DNA of 54,166 nt from Gammaproteobacteria bacterium (lineage in GTDB: Bacteria > Pseudomonadota > Gammaproteobacteria > Xanthomonadales > Rhodanobacteraceae). The notes beneath the pieces were generated by a model, which ran no database searches, was not told the DNA's origin, and was given only the letters and a program-made list of their open reading frames with translations. Position numbers and translations under genes: made by a program. Shown here in pieces: positions 25,358-32,329 of this stretch (position 1 is the first letter of the stretch; each line of letters opens with the position of its first letter). The DNA lies in assembly GCA_021325195.1 (NCBI GenBank), contig JAJPHQ010000045.1:1-54166 (forward strand), given 5' to 3'.

Positions 25358-26553
25358 ACGATTTTCCCGAGTTCCGGTCACCGGATTTCCTGCGCCGGCA
25401 CATCCGCGAGACGATGGCGTTCTATCACCCGGATTGCCTCGATCCGGCCGGCGGCTGTTTCCACTACTACAAGGACGACGGCACGATCTACGACCGCGCG
25501 CACCGGCACCTGGTCAGCAGCGCGCGCTTCGTGTTCGACTACGCGATGTACGCGCGCCACTTCGGCGGCGCGGAATACCTCGAGGGCTTGCGGCACTGCG
25601 TCGCGTTCATCCGCGACAAGCATTTGAACCCCGCAACCGGCGGCTATTGCTGGACCCTGCGCGAGGGCAGGCCGGAGGACACCACCAACCATTGCTACGG
25701 CGCCGCGTTCGTGCTGGTCGCGTATGCGCAGGCGCGCATGGCCGGCATCGCCGAGGCCGCCGCGTGGATGGACGAGCACTGGGAACTGCTGGAATCGCGC
25801 TACTGGGATCCGGCGTTCGGGCTTTACCGCGACGAAGCGGATGCCGCCTGGCACTTCAGCGACTACCGCGGCCAGAACGCCAACATGCACATGTGCGAGG
25901 CGATGCTGACCGCGTTCGAGGCCAGCCGCGAGCCGCGCTGGCTTGACCGTGCGTACACGCTTGCCGACAACATGACGCGCCGCCAGGCCGCCAAGGCCGG
26001 CGGTCTGGTGTGGGAACACTACGACGCGCACTGGGACATCGACTGGGACTATCACAAGGACAACCCCAGGGATCTGTTCCGTCCGTGGGGTTTCCAGCCG
26101 GGCCACCAGACGGAGTGGGCCAAGCTGCTCATGATCATGAGCCGCCACCGCGACGCCGACTGGCTGCTGCCGACCGCGCGGCACCTGTTCGACACGGCGG
26201 TCACGCGCGCATGGGACGACCAGTACGGCGGGCTGTGCTACGGCTTCGCGCCGGACGGCTCGATCTGCGACGCCGACAAGTACCACTGGGTGCAGGCCGA
26301 ATCGCTGGCCGCCGCCGCGCTGCTGGCGACACGCACCGGCGAGGATCAATACTGGGACTGGTACGACAGGCTGTGGCGCTACGCGTGGACGCACTTCGTC
26401 GATCACGACCACGGCGGCTGGTACCGGATCCTCACCCGCGACGGCCGCAAATACGGCGACGAGAAAAGCCCGGCCGGCAAGACCGACTACCACAACATGG
26501 GCGCGTGCTACGAAGTGCTCAACGTCGTCGATCCCGGATCGCACCCCCGGTAG
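25354..26553 (+). CDS. AGE-family sugar epimerase/isomerase, probable mannose isomerase
   Basis: A 399-residue (alpha/alpha)6-barrel protein of the N-acylglucosamine 2-epimerase/YihS group. Conserved blocks are NANMHMCEAML (His179), PGHQTEWAKLL (His251) and DYHNMGACYE (His380); the latter two histidines correspond to the catalytic pair of YihS-type aldose-ketose isomerases. With a fructokinase next door, conversion of mannose to fructose is the likely reaction, as in ManI-based pathways of Shewanella. It is the last gene of the coupled operon; 109 bases without a gene follow before arsR. Confidence 0.82.
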   Translation: MNDFPEFRSPDFLRRHIRETMAFYHPDCLDPAGGCFHYYKDDGTIYDRAHRHLVSSARFVFDYAMYARHFGGAEYLEGLRHCVAFIRDKHLNPATGGYCWTLREGRPEDTTNHCYGAAFVLVAYAQARMAGIAEAAAWMDEHWELLESRYWDPAFGLYRDEADAAWHFSDYRGQNANMHMCEAMLTAFEASREPRWLDRAYTLADNMTRRQAAKAGGLVWEHYDAHWDIDWDYHKDNPRDLFRPWGFQPGHQTEWAKLLMIMSRHRDADWLLPTARHLFDTAVTRAWDDQYGGLCYGFAPDGSICDADKYHWVQAESLAAAALLATRTGEDQYWDWYDRLWRYAWTHFVDHDHGGWYRILTRDGRKYGDEKSPAGKTDYHNMGACYEVLNVVDPGSHPR

Positions 26554-26625
26554 TCCCGGACACCTTGTGCGTCGCGCCTGAAACGGGCCGGCAGCGAGCG
26601 TGCCATGGCCGTTCCGGAGAGGGGC

Positions 26626-26664
26626 TTGACAAGCTCGAATATATTTCTATAATTCTGAAATTAT
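26626..26664 (+). promoter_or_regulatory. arsR promoter and palindromic operator
   Basis: Near-perfect promoter: TTGACA (26626-26631), 16-base spacer, TATAAT (26648-26653). The inverted repeat ATAATT-N4-AATTAT (26649-26664) covers the -10 and runs into the arsR start codon, as expected for an ArsR autoregulatory operator. The predicted transcription start (about 26659-26661) is so close to the ATG that the mRNA is leaderless or nearly so. Confidence 0.7.
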
Positions 26665-27022
26665 GAAAATGAATGAAGCCGTCACCTCGTTGGCCGCACT
26701 GGCCCAGGCAAGCCGGCTAGCGGCCTACCGCCTGCTGGTGCAGGCCGGCCAAGGCGGACTCACCGTGGGCGAGATCGGAACGCGCCTGAAGCTGCCCGGC
26801 GCGACGCTCAACAGCCACCTGAACGTCCTGCGCCGCGCCGGTCTGGTGCGTGACACCCGCGAGGGCCGCAGCATCCGCTGCCGCGCCGACTACGCGCGGA
26901 TGGACGCGCTGCTCGCATACCTCACCGAGAACTGCTGCGGAAACGACACCCCTTCCCCGGCTCGCATCCGGGGAGAACCCTGCGCACCCGTGTGCGCACC
27001 CACCCGGAGAAAACGCCCATGA
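26663..27022 (+). CDS. arsR: ArsR-family metalloregulator
   Basis: A 119-residue winged-helix ArsR/SmtB repressor. The DNA-recognition helix lies in GEIGTRLKLPGATLNSHLNVLRRAGLV (split here only by the window of residues 35-61). Cysteines occur only at the C-terminus (NCCGN and two more), suggesting a trivalent arsenic site built near the end rather than the classical CVC in the DNA-binding helix. A second ATG two codons later may be the real start on a leaderless mRNA. It overlaps the next gene (ATGA). Confidence 0.8.
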   Translation: MKMNEAVTSLAALAQASRLAAYRLLVQAGQGGLTVGEIGTRLKLPGATLNSHLNVLRRAGLVRDTREGRSIRCRADYARMDALLAYLTENCCGNDTPSPARIRGEPCAPVCAPTRRKRP

Positions 27023-27481
27023 AACGCTTCCACGTGCACGTCAACGTCGAATCTCGACGCCAGCATCGGCTTCTATTCCACGCTGTTCGGCAGCGCGCCC
27101 TCCGTGCGCAAGCCGGACTATGCAAAATGGATGCTGGACGATCCGCGCCTGAATTTCGCGATCTCGCAACGCGACCACGCCGCAGGCATCGACCACCTCG
27201 GCCTGCAGGCGGACGACCCCGCGGAACTGGACGTCATCGGCGAACGGCTCGCGGCTGCCGACGCCCTCGCGCTGGCCGAACAGGGCACCACCTGCTGCTA
27301 CGCACATTCCGACAAATACTGGGCGGAAGACCCGCAAGGCGTGCGCTGGGAAACCTTTTACACGCACGGCAGCGCGACGACCTATTCCTCGCCGGCGACG
27401 CGCGTGCAGGCCGGCCTCGCGGCAGACGGGTCCGTTCCGTCGCCGGAACGTACCGCGGCTTGCGGCAGCGCCTGTGGATGA
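27019..27481 (+). pseudogene. arsI: arsI-like C-As lyase (glyoxalase/dioxygenase fold), frameshifted
   Basis: The gene starts in one frame (MKRFHVHVNVE) and continues after about 27051 in another (LDASIGFYSTLFGSAP, then KPDYAKWMLDDPRLNFAIS). Joined, the two parts match the ArsI/CadI family of vicinal-oxygen-chelate proteins: N-terminal HVHV metal ligand, the vicinal cysteines and lysine in TTCCYAHSDKYW, and the glutamate ligand in WETFYTHGS. ArsI cleaves methyl groups from trivalent organoarsenicals. A 2-base loss or 1-base gain near 27051 explains the break: either real inactivation or a sequencing error. It overlaps arsR upstream and the arsC-like remnant downstream by ATGA. Confidence 0.75.
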
Positions 27482-27630
27482 CGCGCAAGCCGCGCATGCC
27501 GTTCGTCTGGATCGGGAACGCCCGCCGCGGCCGGATGGCGGCGGGCTTGGCGCGGCAGCATCGGGCGAGTCGAGGCCGGACACCGTTCGCACCAATCGCC
27601 GGACCGATTCGAGGGTGCCCCGCCGAATGA
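27478..27630 (+). pseudogene. Decayed arsC-like remnant (low-molecular-weight phosphatase family)
   Basis: A 50-codon ORF fits exactly between the arsI stop and the aquaporin start, with ATGA overlaps at both ends, so it occupies a former gene slot. Its start MTRKPRMPFVWIGNARRGRM followed by AAGLAR resembles the phosphatase loop of ArsC-type arsenate reductases (consensus V-C-T-G-N-x-C-R-S-x-M-A-E-G), but the catalytic Cys is Trp and the Ser is Gly. The remaining 100 or so residues of the family are missing. Probably an internally deleted arsC; a chance resemblance is possible. Confidence 0.45.
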
Positions 27631-28319
27631 GGACACCGTTACCGCGCCGGCTGCTGGCCGAGTTCATCGGCACCGCCGCGTTGCTGGCGGTGATCGTCGG
27701 CTCGGGACACATGGGCGAGTTGCTGGCACGGGGCAATCCGGCGATCGCGTTGCTGGCCAACGGCATCGCGACCGGATTGGCGCTGTACGTGCTGATCACG
27801 ATCTTCGCGCCCATCTCCGGGGCGCATTTCAATCCCGTGGTCAGCCTGGCGCTTGCCCTGCGGCGCGCGATCCGCCGGCGCGATCTGCTGGCCTACGTGC
27901 CGGTCCAGATCACGGGCGCGATCGCCGGCGTGGTGCTCGCGCACGCGATGTTCGGGCTCGATCCGATCGCGCTGGGAACCAAGGCACGCGGCGGACCTGG
28001 CATGTGGCTGAGCGAAGTGATCGCCACGATCGGCCTGATGCTCGCCATCCTGCTCGGCCATCGCGCGAAGGCCGCGGAGGTGCCGGCCCGGGTCGGCGCG
28101 TATATCGCGGCCGCCTACTGGTTCACCGCATCCACCGCTTTCGCCAATCCGGCGGTGACGGTCGCGCGCGCGCTCACCGACACCTTCACGGGCATTCGCC
28201 CCGTCGATGTGCCCGGTTTCATCGTCGCCGAACTTCCGGGGATGGCGATCGCGTTGCCGCTGGCCGCAGCGCTGACGGGAAAGCACCCGTTCCCGGAAGG
28301 TGAGGTTCCCGGAAGGTGA
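27627..28319 (+). CDS. MIP/aquaporin-family channel, possible arsenite efflux channel
   Basis: A 230-residue six-helix major intrinsic protein. The two half-helix motifs are HFNPV (NPV instead of NPA, residues 69-71) and FANPA (174-176). Aquaporins inside ars operons, such as AqpS of Sinorhizobium, let arsenite or methylarsenite leave the cell. The start overlaps the arsC-like remnant stop, placing it in the arsR operon. General water or glycerol transport is the alternative. It ends 13 bases before the convergent ssb stop. Confidence 0.82.
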   Translation: MRTPLPRRLLAEFIGTAALLAVIVGSGHMGELLARGNPAIALLANGIATGLALYVLITIFAPISGAHFNPVVSLALALRRAIRRRDLLAYVPVQITGAIAGVVLAHAMFGLDPIALGTKARGGPGMWLSEVIATIGLMLAILLGHRAKAAEVPARVGAYIAAAYWFTASTAFANPAVTVARALTDTFTGIRPVDVPGFIVAELPGMAIALPLAAALTGKHPFPEGEVPGR

Positions 28320-28332
28320 CGATCCTGCCCGT

Positions 28333-28821
28333 CTAGAACGGAATGTCGTCGTCCTCGAAACCGTCGTTGCCGGACGCTGCCGGCGGCGCCCCGGATTCGC
28401 GCGGGCCGCCCTGCGGCGCGCCGCCGCGCGGCGCCTGCGGGCGTTCACGATAGCTGCCGCCCTCGCTGCGCGCGCCGCCTTCGCCGGGGCCGCCCAGCAT
28501 CTGCATCTCGTTGGCGATGATGTCGGTGGTGTAGCGCTCGATGCCGTCCTTGTCGGTGTACTTGTCGGTGCGCAGCGAGCCTTCCACGTACACCTGCCGG
28601 CCCTTCTTCAGGTATTCGCCCGCGATCTCCGCGAGCTTCCCGAAGAACTTCACCCGGTGCCATTCGGTGCGCTCCTGCTTCTCGCCGGTCTGCTTGTCCT
28701 TCCACGATTCGGAAGTGGCGATCCGGATGGTGGTGATCGCCGAGCCGGAGGCGGTGTAGCGCGTCTCCGGGTCCGCGCCCAGATTGCCGATCAGGATGAC
28801 CTTGTTGACGCCGCGTGCCAT
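28333..28821 (-). CDS. ssb: Single-stranded DNA-binding protein
   Basis: A 162-residue SSB. The OB fold covers about residues 1-110 ([19 protein letters not shown], then [19 protein letters not shown]), followed by a Gly/Pro/Arg-rich linker and the acidic C-terminal tip DDDIPF that binds partner proteins. It protects single-stranded DNA in replication and repair. The ATG at 28821 matches family starts; the longer open frame was rejected. No strong ribosome site is visible. Confidence 0.96.
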   Translation of the reverse strand: MARGVNKVILIGNLGADPETRYTASGSAITTIRIATSESWKDKQTGEKQERTEWHRVKFFGKLAEIAGEYLKKGRQVYVEGSLRTDKYTDKDGIERYTTDIIANEMQMLGGPGEGGARSEGGSYRERPQAPRGGAPQGGPRESGAPPAASGNDGFEDDDIPF

Positions 28822-28904
28822 GTTGGTAGCCCGGATTCGTGGAATGGAACGGGCATGATGCCAGCGCGCGGCGCGCGGCGGCAATCGGCGCTTCGCCGGC
28901 AGCG

Positions 28905-28946
28905 GTGTAGGAAAGGGCCGCACCGTCGCCAATCGCCGTCCTACAC
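28905..28946. repeat. REP-like inverted repeat GTGTAGGA / TCCTACAC
   Basis: Perfect 8-bp arms (28905-28912 and 28939-28946) are separated by 26 bases, in the divergent gap between ssb and the polyprenyl synthase. GTAGGA-type arms are common in intergenic REP elements of Xanthomonadales and Pseudomonas. It lies just upstream of the TATAAT of the next gene. Confidence 0.45.
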
Positions 28947-28951
28947 GCTTC

Positions 28952-28957
28952 TATAAT
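28952..28957 (+). promoter_or_regulatory. Candidate -10 box for ispB
   Basis: TATAAT lies 28 bases before the ispB start. The -35 region is not clear. Confidence 0.35.
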
Positions 28958-28984
28958 GGCCCGACTGCCCGCCCGCCAAGCGCC

Positions 28985-29989
28985 ATGAACGACCTCGCCG
29001 CGCCCGTCACGGAACCCGCCGCCGCCTTCGCGTTCGCGCGTGACCTGGCCGCCCCGGACATGCGCCGGGTGGACGCGGTGATCCGCGAGCGCCTGCGTTC
29101 CGATGTGGTGCTGATCAACGCGATCGGCGAACACATCGTGGGAGGCGGCGGCAAGCGGCTGCGCCCCATGCTGCACGTGCTGGCCGCGCGCGCGGCCGGT
29201 CACGAAGGCGACGCGCACATCGAACTCGCCGCGGTGATCGAATTCATCCACACCGCGACGCTGCTGCACGACGACGTGGTGGACGGGTCCGACCTCCGGC
29301 GCGGGCGCAAGACCGCCAACGCGATGTGGGGCAATGCCGCCAGCGTGCTGGTGGGCGATTTCCTGTATTCGCGTTCGTTCCAGATGATGGTCGAGATCGA
29401 CCGGATGCGGGTGATGCAGATCCTGGCCGACACCACCAACTCGATCGCCGAGGGCGAGGTGCTGCAACTCCTGAACATCGGCCGGGCCGAAACCGACGAG
29501 GCGGCCTGCCTGCGGGTGATCGAACGCAAGACCGCCGTGCTGTTCGCCGCCGCCGCCCAGCTGGGCGGCATGCTGGCCGGCTTGCCGCCCGAACGGGAAC
29601 TGGCGCTGCGCCGCTTCGGGATGGAACTGGGTTGCGCCTTCCAGATCGCCGACGACCTTCTGGACTACATCTCCGATTCCGGCACGCTGGGCAAGAACAT
29701 CGGCGACGATCTGGCCGAGGGCAAGCCCACCCTGCCGCTGGTCTACGCGATCGAACGCGCCGTGCCGATGCGCGCGGAACTGCTGCGCAACGCGATCACC
29801 GGCAAGCGGCTGTCCGCGCTGGACGCGGTGATTGCCACCATCCGCGAAACCGGCGCGCTGGACCTGACCCGCGCCCGGGCGCAGGCGCATGCCGACGCGG
29901 CGCACGCGGCGCTGGCCGCGCTGCCGCCATCGCGCTACCGCGATGCGCTGGCCGGCCTCGCGGATTACGCGGTGCAGCGGACGTGTTGA
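28985..29989 (+). CDS. ispB: Octaprenyl diphosphate synthase
   Basis: A 334-residue trans-isoprenyl diphosphate synthase making the ubiquinone side chain. Both aspartate-rich motifs are present: first LLHDDVVDGSDLRR (Asp96-Asp97...Asp100) and second QIADDLLDY; GGKRLRP near residue 55 binds the homoallylic substrate. It is followed by convergent genes. Two ubiquinone hydroxylase genes lie a short distance downstream. Confidence 0.92.
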   Translation: MNDLAAPVTEPAAAFAFARDLAAPDMRRVDAVIRERLRSDVVLINAIGEHIVGGGGKRLRPMLHVLAARAAGHEGDAHIELAAVIEFIHTATLLHDDVVDGSDLRRGRKTANAMWGNAASVLVGDFLYSRSFQMMVEIDRMRVMQILADTTNSIAEGEVLQLLNIGRAETDEAACLRVIERKTAVLFAAAAQLGGMLAGLPPERELALRRFGMELGCAFQIADDLLDYISDSGTLGKNIGDDLAEGKPTLPLVYAIERAVPMRAELLRNAITGKRLSALDAVIATIRETGALDLTRARAQAHADAAHAALAALPPSRYRDALAGLADYAVQRTC

Positions 29990-30048
29990 GGGTCCGACAA
30001 GTCGAACCCTCGACACGCTGAGCGCACCTTCTCGCCCCTCCGTCGAAT

Positions 30049-30089
30049 CGCCGCGAAGCGGCGGTTGGACCGCTCCCTCGAATCGAGGG
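30049..30089. terminator. Two hairpins between convergent ispB and hydrolase genes
   Basis: CGCCGC-GAA-GCGGCG (30049-30063) and CCCTCGA-A-TCGAGGG (30075-30089) are perfect short inverted repeats in the 132-base gap between convergent genes. No T tract follows, so they may act as REP-like mRNA ends. The rest of the gap shows nothing else. Confidence 0.4.
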
Positions 30090-30121
30090 TGGCGACGCTC
30101 GACGACAACCGCGAACGGTCA

Positions 30122-30919
30122 TCAGGGCTTGCCGGCAAATGCCTCGTCCAGCCAGGAATGCATCAGCGCGAAGGCGCGCTTCGCCACCGGCGGGTCGTAC
30201 ACGCAGCCCGGCGGGGAATGCGACCACGGCTCGGCGAAGCAGTGCACCGCGCCGCCGAACACCACGAACTGCCACGGCGCGGGGCTCTGCTGCATCTCCC
30301 GCAGGAAGGCCGGCGCGTCCGGCATGGTGCCGCGGTCGTCGGCACCGTTCATCGCCAGCACCCGCGCCTTGACGTGCTGCGCGAGCTGCGGATCGTCGGT
30401 GGACAGCCCGCCGTGGAAGCTCACCACGGCGGCGGGGTCGGCGCCGCTGCGCGCCAGATCCAGCGCCGAGGTACCCCCGAAGCAGAAGCCGATCGCGGCC
30501 AGCTTCGCGGAATCGATCGGCGCTGCGCGTTTCGCGGCCAGGGTCTTCAACTCCTCGAACGCCGCGGCGACACGCTGGCGCAGAAGGGGACGGTCGGCCA
30601 GCAGCGGCCGGGTCGCGGCGGCGGCCTCGTCGTTGTCCTTCGGACGCACGTCCTTGCCGTACATGTCGCCCATGAAGATCACGTAGTCCCTGCCCGCAAT
30701 GGTCTTGGCGAAGTCGATGCTGCGGGCGTTGATGCCGGTCCAGTCGGGAATCATCAGCACCCCGGGGCGCGGCGTCTTCACCGCGTCGTCCCACACCAGC
30801 ACGCCCTGCATCGCCTTGCCGCCCGCGGTGTAGCCGATGGTCTGCGCGCGCATCGCGGCGTGGGCGAGCGGTGCGGCGCCAAGAAGAGAAAATGCAAGTA
30901 TTGCAATGACAGAACGCAT
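30122..30919 (-). CDS. Exported dienelactone hydrolase family protein
   Basis: A 265-residue alpha/beta hydrolase with a Sec signal peptide (residues 1-22, ending AHAA). The dienelactone-hydrolase-type triad is Cys146 (GFCFGG), Asp194 or Asp195 (NGADD) and His226 (VHCF). The substrate is unknown; such periplasmic members are common and mostly uncharacterised. The ATG at 30919 has GGAG seven bases upstream; an upstream in-frame start runs through repeats and was rejected. Confidence 0.85.
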   Translation of the reverse strand: MRSVIAILAFSLLGAAPLAHAAMRAQTIGYTAGGKAMQGVLVWDDAVKTPRPGVLMIPDWTGINARSIDFAKTIAGRDYVIFMGDMYGKDVRPKDNDEAAAATRPLLADRPLLRQRVAAAFEELKTLAAKRAAPIDSAKLAAIGFCFGGTSALDLARSGADPAAVVSFHGGLSTDDPQLAQHVKARVLAMNGADDRGTMPDAPAFLREMQQSPAPWQFVVFGGAVHCFAEPWSHSPPGCVYDPPVAKRAFALMHSWLDEAFAGKP

Positions 30920-30980
30920 GATTCTTCTCCTGGTTGGATTCCTCACGCAGAAACGGCAGAAAGCAGTCACATGCAAGCAG

Positions 30981-31121
30981 CCATCCCTGGCGCCCGGCGC
31001 CAGCCCGGACATCCTTGTCCGGTCACTCGCCGGCGCGAGATGCGACTATTCGCGCCATCCTTGGCGCTCACCCTTCGGGCCGCCTTCGGCGTTCGCTTCG
31101 GCATCCTGCCTTCGCAGTCAA
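30981..31121. repeat. Hairpin cluster with a constant CATCC(C/T)TG loop; includes dispersed repeat copy 2
   Basis: Three hairpins follow each other with different stems but nearly the same loop: GCCA-TCCC-TGGC (30981-30992), CCGGACA-TCCT-TGTCCGG (31006-31023) and GCGCCA-TCCT-TGGCGC (31052-31067). The last is part of a stretch (31047-31121) that matches 16980-17052. The cluster fills the 213-base gap upstream of the exported hydrolase and after the ubiquinone hydroxylase genes. Confidence 0.6.
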
Positions 31122-31132
31122 CGCATCGCGCG

Positions 31133-32329
31133 TCAAATCCCGGCTCGCCCCGCCGCGTGCGCCGACAGGCGCCGCTTCAACGGCGTCATCGCGTTCACCG
31201 CAAGCAGGCCGAGGCCGCGCAGCGCGATCCAGGGCGGCGCCTGCCAGCTGAAGGTACGCTCGAGCGCATCGAAGGCCAAGGCATCCAGCGTGTCCTCGGA
31301 ACGCCGGCGCCGCGCGTAGCGTTGCAGCACATGCGGCGCGGCGAAATCGCGGTGCGCGTCGCGTGCGTCGCCCAGCACCGACGCCAGCTCCGCCACGTCG
31401 CGCAGGCCCAGGTTGGCGCCCTGCCCCGCCAGCGGATGCACCGCGTGCGCGGCATCGCCCAGCAATACGCAACGCCCGGAAGCGTAAGTACGGGCGAGTT
31501 GCAGTTTCAGCGGAAACGAGGCGCGCGGCGTGGTTTCGACGATGCGCCCCAGCCGGAAATCCGACGCGATGCCCACCGCTGCGGCAAACGCCGCGTCGTC
31601 CAGCGCCAGCACGGCGCGCGCGCGCGCTCCCGGCAGCGACCACACGATCGAACTGCGCCCGTCGCGCAATGGCAGCAGCGCGATCGGACCTTCGTGCGTG
31701 AAGCGCTGCCACGCGGTCGCCGCGTGCGCGCGTTCGGTCGCGACGTGCGCCACCACCGCGCGCTGGCGGTAATCGCGTCCCCGCACCGCGATACCGGCGG
31801 CCTCGCGCAGGCGCGAGCCGGCGCCGTCGGCGATCACCAGCAGCGCGGCGGACAGCACTTCGCCGCCGTGCAGTTCCAGCACGACGCGGTCTTCGCGCTG
31901 CGTGAACGATTCGACCTGCGCGGGACACACGCGCCGCACCCGGGCGGCATCCAGCGCGTTCCAGAGTGCCCATGCGACCAGCCTGTTCTCGACGATCCAG
32001 CCGAGTTGCGCGCGGCCTTCGCGTGCCGCGTCGAAACGGAGTTCCGCGCCCGACGCCGCGTCCCACACCCGCATGCACCGGTACGGCGACACGCGTGCGG
32101 TTTCGATTTCGCGCCACACGCACAGCTCGTCCAGCAATTTCGCCGAGGAAGGCGCCAGCGCGATCACGCGCAGGTCCTCGGGCTCTTCCGCGCGCCACGG
32201 CGCAGGCTCGCGGGTTTCCAGCAACGCGACCTCGAAACCGCGCTTCGCCAGCGCCAGCGCACAGGCCGCACCGACCATGCCGCCGCCCGCGATCGCGACA
32301 TCGGGAATGCCCGCGCGGCGCGCGTTCAT
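31133..32329 (-). CDS. FAD-dependent ubiquinone-biosynthesis hydroxylase (UbiF/UbiI/UbiL-like)
   Basis: A 398-residue group A flavin monooxygenase of the UbiH/COQ6 family. It shows the dinucleotide site AGGGMVGAA, the DG motif in VIADGAGSRLR, and LLGDAAHAVHPLAGQGANLG for FAD ribityl binding. The GDAAH form resembles UbiF/UbiI rather than UbiH. It should hydroxylate one position of the ubiquinone ring; which one cannot be decided. The start overlaps the stop of the ubiH-like gene (ATGA), so the two are coupled. The open frame upstream of the ATG shadows that neighbour. Confidence 0.85.
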   Translation of the reverse strand: MNARRAGIPDVAIAGGGMVGAACALALAKRGFEVALLETREPAPWRAEEPEDLRVIALAPSSAKLLDELCVWREIETARVSPYRCMRVWDAASGAELRFDAAREGRAQLGWIVENRLVAWALWNALDAARVRRVCPAQVESFTQREDRVVLELHGGEVLSAALLVIADGAGSRLREAAGIAVRGRDYRQRAVVAHVATERAHAATAWQRFTHEGPIALLPLRDGRSSIVWSLPGARARAVLALDDAAFAAAVGIASDFRLGRIVETTPRASFPLKLQLARTYASGRCVLLGDAAHAVHPLAGQGANLGLRDVAELASVLGDARDAHRDFAAPHVLQRYARRRRSEDTLDALAFDALERTFSWQAPPWIALRGLGLLAVNAMTPLKRRLSAHAAGRAGI

